20,011 nucleotides of DNA, from positions 1 to 20,011 of the forward strand of contig UQCV01000044.1 of NCBI GenBank assembly GCA_900539665.1, read 5' to 3'. Below the pieces are notes generated by a model that was not told where the DNA came from, did no database searches, and worked only from the letters and a program-made list of their open reading frames with translations. This document shows, piece by piece, positions 1 through 6,523 of the stretch. The DNA comes from an uncultured Succinivibrionaceae bacterium (lineage in GTDB: Bacteria > Pseudomonadota > Gammaproteobacteria > Enterobacterales > Succinivibrionaceae). How positions within the stretch are numbered: position 1 is the first letter of the stretch; every line of letters starts with the position of its first letter. The translations under genes were made by a program, and so were the position numbers.

Positions 1-25
1 TAGGGATGAAAGTTATGTAACACAA

Positions 26-79
26 GGAGTCAACGTGCATAACTTTCTGTTTTTACCCACAGATATGCACGATGACTCC
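26..79. repeat. Long imperfect hairpin, probable IS end
   Basis: Positions 26-41 and 64-79 form a 16-bp inverted repeat with one mismatch around a 22-base loop. The right arm and loop contain TTTTACCCACAGATATGCACG, a motif that recurs almost unchanged at 1072-1092 and, inverted, at 17239-17258. All three copies lie inside a palindrome beside remnants of an IS3-like transposase, so I read this as part of the terminal region of that element family. The stem sequence differs between copies while pairing is kept. Confidence 0.6.
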
Positions 80-341
80 TAAATCCTCATAATTACCTGT
101 ATAAGCTACCTCATGTAGAGGTTTATTAGGTAAATACTCAGACACCTCACCAACATGCTCTAGAAGCGTATTCTGTGCATTTGAGAGGTGTAGGGTAGTA
201 ATCACTACTATGAAGCTCTAAAGATTCAGTGATTACGCTTATAGCGTCTGCTACGGCCTTTAGATTATCAGCAGCAGCATAGCCACCTGAAACCAAGGAT
301 TTAAGAGCCTCTTTTTCTTCCTTAGTGATATGAATATTCAT
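53..341 (-). pseudogene. Frameshifted small ORF next to IS remnant
   Basis: The minus-strand frame starting at 341 (begins MNIHITKEEKEALKSLVSGG) stops after 64 codons at 147. A shift of one base near codon 55 (around 174-176) opens a second frame that continues to a TAA at 53-55, inside the left-edge hairpin (ending EDLGVIVHICG). Joined, the two parts make a natural-looking soluble protein of about 95 residues. The start overlaps the end of the OrfA-like gene at 322-747. I do not recognise the product; it may be a passenger or part of the element. The frameshift could be decay, a sequencing error or programmed frameshifting of the kind used by IS elements. Confidence 0.35.
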
Positions 342-747
342 ATCTTCTAAGTGATAAAGGGTCTTTGATTACTTCGGATCTTCTTAGTGATAACGAACAC
401 CAAGTGTCGATGTCAGATTGGTACAAGCCATGCTCACGTATGTAAAAGTCACGCTTATTCTCGTCAATGCTTGCTACCTGTTCAAGTACCTGGCGCTTTT
501 GTTCTAAGCTTAGTTCATTTGCTGCATTACCGGTCTTGTTATAGACTTCGTTAATACTCATTCCTAATTCCTTGCCTACTGATTCTGCAAGGACACGAAT
601 CCAAACGTAAACTCGTTTGACAGCAAGTTCTGGGTGCTTTTCTCTAACAAAAGCCGCCATGTTAAAGTTTGGATTACCGGCTCTTGCCTCCAGAATTTCA
701 CCAACTACACTTTTTCTGAATTCTACACTATAAAAACTTTTATTCAA
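322..747 (-). pseudogene. IS3-like transposase OrfA (HTH part), probably inactive
   Basis: A 141-residue basic protein with the look of an IS3-type OrfA: an N-terminal segment (FRKSVVGEILEARAG, residues 10-24) followed by a putative helix-turn-helix with a VYVWIR recognition-like helix (46-51), and later REHGLYQSDIDTW (about 104-116), a phrase typical of OrfA proteins that read REHGL near their C-terminus. The start codon is TTG. The matching position in the miniature copy at 17300 is ATG, with the same flanks and an AGGA ribosome site upstream, which supports this start and suggests the ATG has decayed. The C-terminal end carries a small internal duplication (LSLRRSEV / LSLRRYEY) next to an 18-bp perfect palindrome at 327-344. 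No OrfB follows in the same orientation, so the element is incomplete. Confidence 0.55.
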
Positions 748-811
748 AGTTTTGGTTCCTTCGTATACCTCAGTCCGAGGTTTATTGTGTGCCGAAACTA
801 TTATGCCACCT
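748..811 (-). repeat. Left end of IS3-like element (leader of OrfA)
   Basis: Read on the minus strand from 811, this stretch starts AGGTGGCATAATAGTTTCGG and runs to the OrfA start codon. It matches 17301-17368 base for base over most of its length, including a small CCTC/GAGG hairpin just before the ribosome site. Similarity stops at 811 in one copy and 17368 in the other, which places the element end there. Beyond 811 lies a fragment of another transposase on the plus strand, so this copy appears to have inserted into, or recombined with, an older IS. Confidence 0.6.
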
Positions 812-1148
812 AAAAGTAGATCAATATTACCATTGGTATAACCATACGCACCGTCATAGCGGCATTTGCTACATTACCCCACAACAGTGCTATGAGGGTA
901 AAGGTCCTGACATTATGAAAAAGCGCAATGAGGTTATTGATATCTACTATCAGATGCATAAGAATCAAGGTTTGTTAAGAGAGAATATTACATCTACAGG
1001 CAAGAAGAGAAGAAGCCTTTGGCAAACGCCTGAAAAGGTTGAAGTAATGCCGTTTTATACTAAATTGGCTCTTTTACCCACACATATGCACGGAGAGCCG
1101 ATTTTTTATTTCTTTCGCCAAGTTTTTTCTCCTACTTTCATACCTTAA
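789..1148 (+). pseudogene. C-terminal fragment of IS3-family transposase (OrfB, rve domain)
   Basis: The translated segment from about 812 contains YHWYNHTHRHSGICYITPQQ, followed by a YEGKGPDIMKKRNEVIDIYY stretch. This is the hallmark end of the DDE integrase core (rve) of IS3-family OrfB: WYN-x2-HRHSG, then TP and Y/HxG, then an R-containing helix. The first eight codons belong to the end of another IS copy, so the catalytic first two thirds are missing and the GTG at 789 is only an accidental start. The reading frame runs through the element's terminal hairpin at 1067-1099, suggesting the original stop is gone as well. Non-functional remnant. Confidence 0.7.
1067..1099. repeat. IS-end hairpin, second copy
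   Basis: GGCTCT (1067-1072) pairs with AGAGCC (1094-1099) around a loop containing TTTACCCACACATATGCACG. The same motif occurs at 26-79 and, inverted, at 17230-17266. Similarity to 17227-17270 extends leftwards into CTAAATT, so this is the right terminal part of the element to which the preceding OrfB fragment belonged. Confidence 0.6.
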
Positions 1149-1233
1149 TTAAATTTTGAGATTTGCTATTTGTTTTAGGCTTGGTTAGACACTTTGGTTC
1201 CAGAACTCACTTTCTACTTTTGACTTACTTAGC

Positions 1234-1262
1234 CAAAAAAACGAGCCGTTTTAGGTGGCTCG
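1234..1262 (-). terminator. Rho-independent terminator of the 586-aa secreted protein gene
   Basis: On the minus strand a 6-bp GC-rich stem (CGAGCC/GGCTCG, 1257-1262 with 1242-1247) closes a 9-base loop and is followed at once by a run of seven to eight U. It lies 33 bases after the stop codon of the gene at 1295-3055. Confidence 0.85.
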
Positions 1263-1294
1263 CCTTTTAATGCTTAAGGTTATGGAAGCTAAAT

Positions 1295-3055
1295 TTAGTC
1301 TTCTATTTTCCTTCTTTTCTTATCATGAACACTTTGATCCTCTTTTACATCTTCCGCCGCTTGCCGAAAAATAGAACGCAGGATCACAGGATCTTTTGAG
1401 GTATTCCCTTCCATTAAGGACGCAACTCTTTTTATAAAATCCACCCAAATTTCGCCTTGTTCTGAATCAGGGTTTTGGCGCGAATCATCGTACCAAATGC
1501 GAGCTTGGGCAATTTCAGCAATGATTTGCGCTCGGTCGAATTCAGAGAGATGGTGTAGATCAAGATTCCAATTCCATCCTTGAGACAAAGTCACCGCCCC
1601 AACTACATCCGCCACCTCGGTAGCACTTAGATTTCCAAGTAACATCACCAACTCAAAACTTTCTAGCGCTAAAGCTTCCTCCGGGGTTAAACCCTTTGGT
1701 GTTTTTGCTCCTTCAAGCTTCACCGGAATTAATAAAAAAGTCTTTTTTAAGCGCTTAGAACCAAAGGGGTACTTACATTCAATTTGATAAGCCTCAACTC
1801 CATTGATAGTAGTTTTTTGAAAACCTTCTTTACCTAAACAAAATTGTTCATTCGAAATATTTTCTGCCAAATCTTTAATACTTTGGTAACCCGCAAGTAA
1901 TGGAGTAAACGTAACGCTTAATGCTTGTTTTTTCTTATCATCGGTCCCGAAATAACTTATGGAGTTTCCGATATAGTTTGGCGCATGACGCAGAAGTTTC
2001 ATATCACTTTGATTATTACGGCTAATACCATAAGTTTTGATTTGTCGCTTTTCTCGGCCCCCTTGAGCCCCTTTGGTATAAGAAGAAGATGTAGCTAACG
2101 CTCCTAACCAATAATCTTCTGCTTTACCTGACAATTGTTGAATATCTGCTTCAATGCTCTTTTTAAAGTTTTGTTGGCGTACAAAACTGTCGTCAAGATC
2201 ATAGTCAGAACTTAAAAAGTAATTAGCTGTAGCTATAGGCATTGGAATGTTCGATAAAATCTTAAACATATCCCCTGGTAAGCGCGCCCCATCAGTGGCT
2301 AACACGTAATCGGTCACTACCATGTTTTGACGACCAGAATCAGTACCAACCGTCGCTTCATACTCAAGTTGCCCCCCTAATGTTTGGACAATCCCTATTC
2401 CGCGCTGCTGTCTAGTCATAAAAAAGTTAGAACCAAACTTAGAACACGGTACGAAGTAATAGTTTTGCCCGGCAATTTTAGCTTTACGCAAAGCCCCACT
2501 TTCTTCCCCGCATTCATTTAAAAATGGTAGGAAGAATTGAGCTTCCGTTAATTCCCCATTTTCCTCAGGCATGCTTAAACGACTCGTAAACTGCCGGTTA
2601 AGAACTCTTAGATTAACATCCTGTAGTAAATGGGAACGCAAAAACGTGTGCTCTGCTAAGAATTGGCCACCTTGATAAACTTCAACCTTTAAAGCCCCAC
2701 GGTACATTCTAAAATTGCGGTATTCAAAGCCATCGTACAGTACCGATGGTCCTAATTCATCGATCGTCAAACCATTAAAAATCAGATCACGCGGTCCTTG
2801 AGGCATTAAAGCCTTACTCACCACAAAACTTGCTGGTGAAGGACTCACTAGATTAAAGATTTCATAGTTGTCATTGTATTCATTGTCTTCTACGGCCACA
2901 CTGTTTATAGACCATAACCCCATCGATGCCATAGCCGACCAAACTAAAGCCTTTTTTAAAGGTGTCTTTTTAAAAAAACGTAACCCGCAAGTCTTACTCT
3001 GCCAAGAGTCCTTAAGCCAGGTAAAATTTGCTACAGTGTGCCATACATGCTTCAT
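1295..3055 (-). CDS. Large exported protein of unknown function
   Basis: A 586-residue protein I cannot assign to a family. The N-terminus has a long basic region (residues 1-35, several Lys/Arg) followed by one hydrophobic stretch (about 36-53) that ends NSVA-VED, a plausible signal peptidase I site, so the mature protein should be periplasmic or secreted. No other membrane helix is visible. Two segments share a pattern NE-x(1-3)-C, 21-22 residues, then Y-x(3)-C-x(3)-FGS: C182/C204 and C406/C427. This suggests a duplicated domain, each half with one disulfide. The C-terminal tail is highly charged (DKKRRKIED). The ribosome site before the ATG is weak, and the unusually long n-region leaves the exact start uncertain. 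Transcribed alone, with its own terminator at 1234-1262. Its left neighbours are IS remnants. Confidence 0.8.
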   Translation of the reverse strand: MKHVWHTVANFTWLKDSWQSKTCGLRFFKKTPLKKALVWSAMASMGLWSINSVAVEDNEYNDNYEIFNLVSPSPASFVVSKALMPQGPRDLIFNGLTIDELGPSVLYDGFEYRNFRMYRGALKVEVYQGGQFLAEHTFLRSHLLQDVNLRVLNRQFTSRLSMPEENGELTEAQFFLPFLNECGEESGALRKAKIAGQNYYFVPCSKFGSNFFMTRQQRGIGIVQTLGGQLEYEATVGTDSGRQNMVVTDYVLATDGARLPGDMFKILSNIPMPIATANYFLSSDYDLDDSFVRQQNFKKSIEADIQQLSGKAEDYWLGALATSSSYTKGAQGGREKRQIKTYGISRNNQSDMKLLRHAPNYIGNSISYFGTDDKKKQALSVTFTPLLAGYQSIKDLAENISNEQFCLGKEGFQKTTINGVEAYQIECKYPFGSKRLKKTFLLIPVKLEGAKTPKGLTPEEALALESFELVMLLGNLSATEVADVVGAVTLSQGWNWNLDLHHLSEFDRAQIIAEIAQARIWYDDSRQNPDSEQGEIWVDFIKRVASLMEGNTSKDPVILRSIFRQAAEDVKEDQSVHDKKRRKIED

Positions 3056-3662
3056 ATTTCTTATTTCTTATCACAAATCTACTTTTTGTTAAAACCAAAT
3101 TTCTCTCAATCGATGAACTTCTATTTTTATTATTCTTGCCATGAGCATGGTTTGGTTTAGAGGACTATTAATTTTTAGTTCGAAGCTCTAATTCGAAGGT
3201 TTAGCTCGAAACTTTTGTTTCAAAAAACCTTGGATTCTACTTTAGGTAGCTAGTTCTACTTAAAGTAACTACAAGTACTAACTTCATGTCCCATTAAGTC
3301 TCTTCTCACCTAGTAACCGTAGCCTACAAACGCTCAATGCCATATTTTTTACGGCATACGGTTTTTACTCTTGAGCCTTACCTATCCCATATTGCTTATA
3401 GCTCATAAATGCAAGCTGTTATCCAAATCATAAGCTTAAGCTCCAAAACACAATGAACCTCAGCTTAGAAACGAAACAAAAAACAGTCCTTGCTCACACG
3501 ATCTTAACGCCAATCATTTAAAAAGACTATTATGAGGCTTTTGTAATGTAAATTTGCTCACGCCTTCTTTTTCACAAATGGCTTAAATACTCAAATTTTC
3601 CGCAAAATCTGAACGAATATTACCCAATCAGTGCGATTTTAATTTTTTTTAGGCAAAATTTT
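3056..3662. other. Intergenic region, AT-rich, one terminator-like structure
   Basis: No supported gene lies between the secreted-protein start and the tRNA promoter. At 3316-3366 a nested structure is visible: outer arms ACCGTA/TACGGT (3316-3321, 3357-3362), an inner ATGCC/GGCAT stem (3337-3341, 3353-3357), then five T. It could terminate a plus-strand transcript, but no gene upstream needs it. Around 3178-3210 there are three loosely repeated TCGAA motifs. The stretch also has to hold the promoter for the minus-strand gene starting at 3055; I cannot point to a clear one. Confidence 0.4.
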
Positions 3663-3690
3663 TTGACAAAAGAATAAAGACAGGTATAAT
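3663..3690 (+). promoter_or_regulatory. Consensus sigma-70 promoter of the tRNA unit
   Basis: A perfect TTGACA (3663-3668) and a perfect TATAAT (3685-3690) are separated by 16 bases. The first tRNA begins 19 bases after the -10 box. There is no promoter-like sequence between the three tRNA genes, so all three are probably one transcript. Confidence 0.9.
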
Positions 3691-3709
3691 ACACACCATA
3701 CAAGTTCAA

Positions 3710-3785
3710 GCGGGAATAGCTCAGTTGGTAGAGCATAACCTTGCCATGGTTAGGGTCGCGAGTTCGAGCCTCGTTTCCCGCTCCA
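3710..3785 (+). tRNA. glyW: tRNA-Gly (GCC)
   Basis: A full cloverleaf of 76 bases: acceptor arms GCGGGAA/TTCCCGC, D-loop with GTTGG, anticodon arm TAACC/GGTTA around TTGCCAT (anticodon GCC), T-loop TTCGAGC, discriminator T and an encoded CCA. First gene of a three-tRNA transcript. The Gly(GCC)-Cys order equals E. coli glyW-cysT; the symbol rests on that synteny. Confidence 0.95.
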
Positions 3786-3798
3786 GAACATCAATTGA

Positions 3799-3872
3799 GG
3801 CGCGTTAGCAAAGCGGTTATGCAGCGGATTGCAAATTCGTCTAGTCCAGTTCAACTCTGGAACGCGCCTCCA
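3799..3872 (+). tRNA. cysT: tRNA-Cys (GCA), copy 1
   Basis: A 74-base cloverleaf very close to E. coli tRNA-Cys: acceptor GGCGCGT/ACGCGCC, anticodon loop TTGCAAA with GCA, discriminator U (T3869) and encoded CCA. The T-arm is TCCAG-TTCAACT-CTGGA with a normal T-U-C start. The anticodon stem has a G30-U40 wobble. It follows tRNA-Gly by 13 bases. Confidence 0.95.
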
Positions 3873-3908
3873 TTACTGATTTTCTGTGTGCGAACTTTAT
3901 TCTTACGT

Positions 3909-3982
3909 GGCGCGTTAGCAAAGCGGTTATGCAGCGGATTGCAAATTCGTCTAGTCCAGTCCAACTCTGGAACGCGCCTCCA
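3909..3982 (+). tRNA. cysT: tRNA-Cys (GCA), copy 2, with T-loop U55C change
   Basis: Identical to copy 1 over 74 bases except position 3961, where the T-loop reads TCCAACT instead of TTCAACT. This puts C at tRNA position 55, normally U/pseudouridine in nearly all elongator tRNAs and the partner of G18 in the D-loop. All stems, the GCA anticodon and CCA are intact. A tandem duplication separated by 36 bases is the likely origin. E. coli has a leucine tRNA (leuZ) at this third position. Whether the copy is functional is unclear. Confidence 0.9.
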
Positions 3983-4222
3983 CTGAAAACTTCCTTTTAT
4001 CCACCACTTCTTCTTTCTCCCTCTGCTATCTTTAATTGCTTTAATAGCTACAAATGGAACTATTGTTTCTGCTTAACTTTGGTTCTACTTTTACTTTCTC
4101 AATCTAACTTTTTCAGTTTTTCTAGTCTTTCTAGCTTTTTCAGCGTTCGAGGGCGTAACTACGTACCACCTATTTGCAACTCTCAATTATTTGTTTTTCT
4201 AGTAGTCATTTTTTTGCTGCAT

Positions 4223-4251
4223 CCCCCAAACGTTGCAGCCATCTTAGGGGG
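4223..4251. other. G/C-capped hairpin between tRNA unit and DUF4124 gene
   Basis: CCCCC (4223-4227) pairs with GGGGG (4247-4251), with AA/TT able to extend it past a bulge. It lies at the 3' ends of the converging tRNA transcript and the minus-strand gene at 4274-4912. No U-run follows on either strand (a run of seven T precedes it on the plus strand), so I do not call an intrinsic terminator; it may protect a 3' end or help rho-independent pausing. The rest of 3983-4273 is pyrimidine-rich plus-strand sequence without a gene. Confidence 0.4.
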
Positions 4252-4273
4252 TTAATGGATAAAATACGAACGA

Positions 4274-4912
4274 CTATCTCTTGCCGTTTGCGTTTTCACG
4301 GATTTTATCTCTTATTCTAGAATCTTTCTTGTTGCTTGAGTTAGCACGGTTTTCAAGATGTTTTTTCATAGCTGCATCGATAACATCAGGTGGAGTATCG
4401 TCGTTGTAGCAGTTTTTATAGTTTTCATCGAACTTGTTAAAACTAAGCATCTTACGATTTTCAATCATAAGCACGCATTGATCGTATTGAGCTTTTTGCT
4501 TTTCTTTATGGTATTTAGCTTCGCATTGAAATTTATCTTTGACTGCTTGGTCAATGATGCGACGTTTTTGGTATTCTTGTTTGTCAGCTAAAATATCAAG
4601 GCAAATTTGGATGCGTTGGATTAGAGCATTACGTTCCTTTTCTTTTTGCGCCAAAATTTTATCTTTGTTTTGTTCATAATCGCGCATGGCTTTTTCACGT
4701 TCAGAATTTTTAATCATATCGCGCTGTACAGCTGAAAAAGATGTATCGATGGTTTCGTATTGAACCCCATAAGGTTTGGTTGGAGAGTAGTGGATAGAAC
4801 CGTTCTTATCGGTCCAACGATAAACGATATCTGCGTCAGCCCAAACGCTAGCTGAGAGCAAAGCGGTGGCACAACACAGGACGAGAGAAATTTTTTTTGT
4901 GAGTTGATGCAT
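4274..4912 (-). CDS. Secreted DUF4124-domain protein
   Basis: A 212-residue protein. Residues 1-25 are a clear signal peptide (two Lys, a hydrophobic core LVLCCATALLSA, and a VWA-DA cleavage site). Directly after it comes IVYRWTDKNGSIHYSPTKP (29-47), the short beta-strand motif of DUF4124, a domain found at the N-terminus of many proteobacterial envelope proteins and of unknown function. Residues about 60-155 are strongly charged and helical, probably coiled coil, with four spaced cysteines that could form disulfides. The tail (180-212) is basic and rich in Asn/Lys/Arg. It stands alone on the minus strand. The ATG has no good ribosome site just upstream, so expression may be low or the leader atypical. 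Confidence 0.8.
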   Translation of the reverse strand: MHQLTKKISLVLCCATALLSASVWADADIVYRWTDKNGSIHYSPTKPYGVQYETIDTSFSAVQRDMIKNSEREKAMRDYEQNKDKILAQKEKERNALIQRIQICLDILADKQEYQKRRIIDQAVKDKFQCEAKYHKEKQKAQYDQCVLMIENRKMLSFNKFDENYKNCYNDDTPPDVIDAAMKKHLENRANSSNKKDSRIRDKIRENANGKR

Positions 4913-5203
4913 AAGTAATTAACAGCCTGTTCCGTCGGCGTAAAATTGTAGCCGGATGTTTTTTATAAAACTCTCATTCGTTAGGTACACCTTGAGCTTT
5001 GGCTCGTACAACTTGGATTATGACAAGCTATTAGGTGTGTTGTTTAGGCGTGTTTAATAAAATGCGATACGTGTAATGCGGTCTAGAAGGTAGATTTTCA
5101 CAGTCACAGCGTCACTGCATAGGCGGATAACACTCCTCTTGAACATTATGAATAGTTTGTTTAGTTTCTGCAAGCTTGGTGGTTAATAAGTTTCGTCTAT
5201 CTC

Positions 5204-5237
5204 AAAAAAATCACATTTAAATGCCAAACGGCAAATG
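5204..5237 (-). terminator. Possible minus-strand terminator without an obvious gene
   Basis: On the minus strand CATTTGCC (5237-5230) can fold back on GGCATTTAAATG (5225-5214), followed within a few bases by seven U (5210-5204). The stem is AT-rich. No accepted gene lies upstream on that strand within several hundred bases, except the questionable Thr/Val-rich ORF at 5525-5662. Confidence 0.35.
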
Positions 5238-5370
5238 TATCCCATAAGTGTTAGCTATTTCAAATAAGTAAATTCCCCCTAAGAAACATAAAGAGATAAG
5301 AAGGATTTTAAATGTGGGATTAGGCTTCTTTAAAACAGAGTGTTAAAAACTCGCCCCCAAACAACTAAAA

Positions 5371-5437
5371 CGCGAGGCTAAAAAAGAGCTTAAAACGTGA
5401 AGCTAAAAAAGAGCTTAAAACGTGAAGCTAAAAAGAG
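5371..5437. repeat. 25-bp direct repeat, about 2.7 copies
   Basis: The unit CGTGAAGCTAAAAAAGAGCT plus TAAAA begins at 5371, 5396 and 5421. The first unit has two changes and the third breaks off after about 17 bases. The period is not a multiple of three, so it does not encode a repeated peptide. Confidence 0.85.
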
Positions 5438-5524
5438 AGCGCCCAAATGATTTATAGCGAGCAACTAAAAAATTATAAAAAGTCAGGCAGTTAGGAAATT
5501 GGTATACTTCACTATAGTTAATAG

Positions 5525-5690
5525 TTAAACAGGTTTTATGGTGTCTTTTATCTGAACTCTAACGGTAGCAACTGTGGCTGTAGTCACTACTGCAGTAGTT
5601 ACTGTAGTAGCCATTGTTCTCATTACTGTTGTGGTCATAGTTGTAGTCACTATCGTAATCACTCAAGAGTTCATAATAGCTAATGAATAA
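5525..5690. repeat. Low-complexity GTN/ACT block, open in three frames
   Basis: From about 5555 to 5665 the sequence is built from degenerate GTAGTCACTAC-like units and includes a 14-bp perfect palindrome ACTACTGCAGTAGT. Three frames are open. Minus 5662-5525 gives 45 codons starting GTG, rich in Thr and Val (for example MTTTVMRTMATTVTTAVVTT). Plus 5574-5690 gives 38 codons, a Val/Ile/Thr hydrophobic peptide. Plus 5525-5683 gives a Ser/Cys/His-rich peptide (GSNCGCSHYCSSYCSSHC) but has no ATG, GTG or TTG start. None has a convincing ribosome site, so I treat it as a repeat rather than a gene. Confidence 0.5.
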
Positions 5691-5822
5691 ATTAACCGTA
5701 AAAACCCAAAACTAACATCAAAGTCCTAAAAATAGTAACTGCGGCAATATTCGCGTTTGGTATGACTTGATTTAGTCTGTTATTAAGGACATTAAACATT
5801 AAGCATCATAGGTGAATGATTT

Positions 5823-6416
5823 ATGGATACGTCAAATAATCAAGCAACTAAAGCTCAAGAGATGGCAGCTTTAGTCCAAAAAGAAATCAAATCTGCGCGC
5901 TTACATAGAAGTGTTGTTGTCGTCTTAACCGGTAATGGCAAAGGTAAAACTACTTCTGCCTCAGGGATGTTGTTGCGAGCTCGAGGTCATAATAAACGCT
6001 GTGCATTATTTCAATTTTTTAAAGCTGGAGCTGAATCTGGTGAAGTAAAGATGCTTGGTGAGGTTGGAGTAAAAGTATTTAAAGCTCCCTGTGTATGCTG
6101 GTGGCATGAACCATCAACGAGTGATCTAATGGAGCGGATTAAACCATATTTAGAAGAAGTAAAGCATGCACTATTATCAGGAGACTACGATTTAGTGGTG
6201 CTTGATGAAGGTACTTATTTGTTGCGCCCTGAATTGTGGGGGGATGAAGCTCTCATAAAACTGCTTGAAGCACGAGCGCCAAAGACTTCAGTGGTCATTA
6301 CAGGACGCGAGGCTCCGCTATCTTTATGCCAAATAGCAGATACCGTAACTAATATGCAGGCACAAAAGCATGCTTTTGAGGCGGGGATTGCTGCTCAAAA
6401 GGGGATTGAGTGGTAA
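5823..6416 (+). CDS. btuR: Cob(I)yrinic acid a,c-diamide adenosyltransferase (CobA/BtuR type)
   Basis: The enzyme transfers the adenosyl group of ATP to reduced corrinoids, giving adenosylcobalamin (also called CobO or CobA). The length, 197 residues, fits E. coli BtuR closely. Visible family features are the P-loop GNGKGKTT (37-44) following a VVVVLTG strand, LRARGHNKRCALFQFFKAG (51-69), the strand VVLDE (125-129), ITGREAP (159-165) and the C-terminal ADTVTNM, KHAFEAGIAAQKGIEW signature. The start is supported by AGGTGA seven bases before the ATG. The usual DE-hydrophobic loop reads DEGTYLL here, a mild departure. It stands alone: no other cobalamin gene is in the window, which suggests corrinoid salvage rather than synthesis, though the rest of the genome is unseen. 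Confidence 0.9.
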   Translation: MDTSNNQATKAQEMAALVQKEIKSARLHRSVVVVLTGNGKGKTTSASGMLLRARGHNKRCALFQFFKAGAESGEVKMLGEVGVKVFKAPCVCWWHEPSTSDLMERIKPYLEEVKHALLSGDYDLVVLDEGTYLLRPELWGDEALIKLLEARAPKTSVVITGREAPLSLCQIADTVTNMQAQKHAFEAGIAAQKGIEW

Positions 6417-6422
6417 CTTGCC

Positions 6423-6444
6423 AAAAGCTTGCCCCTAGCTTTTT
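6423..6444 (+). terminator. Weak rho-independent terminator after btuR
   Basis: AAAAGC (6423-6428) pairs with GCTTTT (6438-6443) and runs into five T. Flanking CTTG/CAAG can lengthen the stem to cover both strands. It lies a few bases past the btuR stop and may also serve the converging minus-strand gene ending at 6524. Confidence 0.45.
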
Positions 6445-6523
6445 ACAAGGGACGATGATAAATCGGTGCATAATAGCTGCATATTGCAGTTACGCCCCAA
6501 ATTTAATGCTAGCGCCTAGGATT

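Larger units (their letters stand above)
4913..5822. other. Long intergenic region between divergent genes
   Basis: These 910 bases separate the divergent DUF4124 and adenosyltransferase genes. No conserved gene is visible. The stretch holds a hairpin with a minus-strand U-run (5204-5237), a 25-base tandem repeat (5371-5437) and a low-complexity block open in three frames (about 5555-5665), each listed separately. I looked for a cobalamin riboswitch before the adenosyltransferase and saw no B12-box-like sequence. Confidence 0.5.

Noticed and set aside
2868..3092. 74-codon plus-strand frame
   Set aside because: Lies opposite the signal-peptide end of the secreted-protein gene and has no ribosome site; a shadow frame.
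3741..4255. Open frames across the tRNA unit and the pyrimidine-rich stretch after it
   Set aside because: They are read through the tRNA genes, whose cloverleaves are complete, and the rest has a biased Ser/Phe/Leu composition with no ribosome site.
5371..5437. CRISPR array
   Set aside because: The repeats are directly adjacent without spacers and no cas gene is present.
5525..5662. Threonine-operon type leader peptide
   Set aside because: No biosynthetic gene follows, no ribosome site is seen, and two other frames are open just as well, so it is kept as a finding and not called a gene.
5700..5822. Cobalamin riboswitch before btuR
   Set aside because: No B12-box-like sequence or matching stems are visible in the leader.
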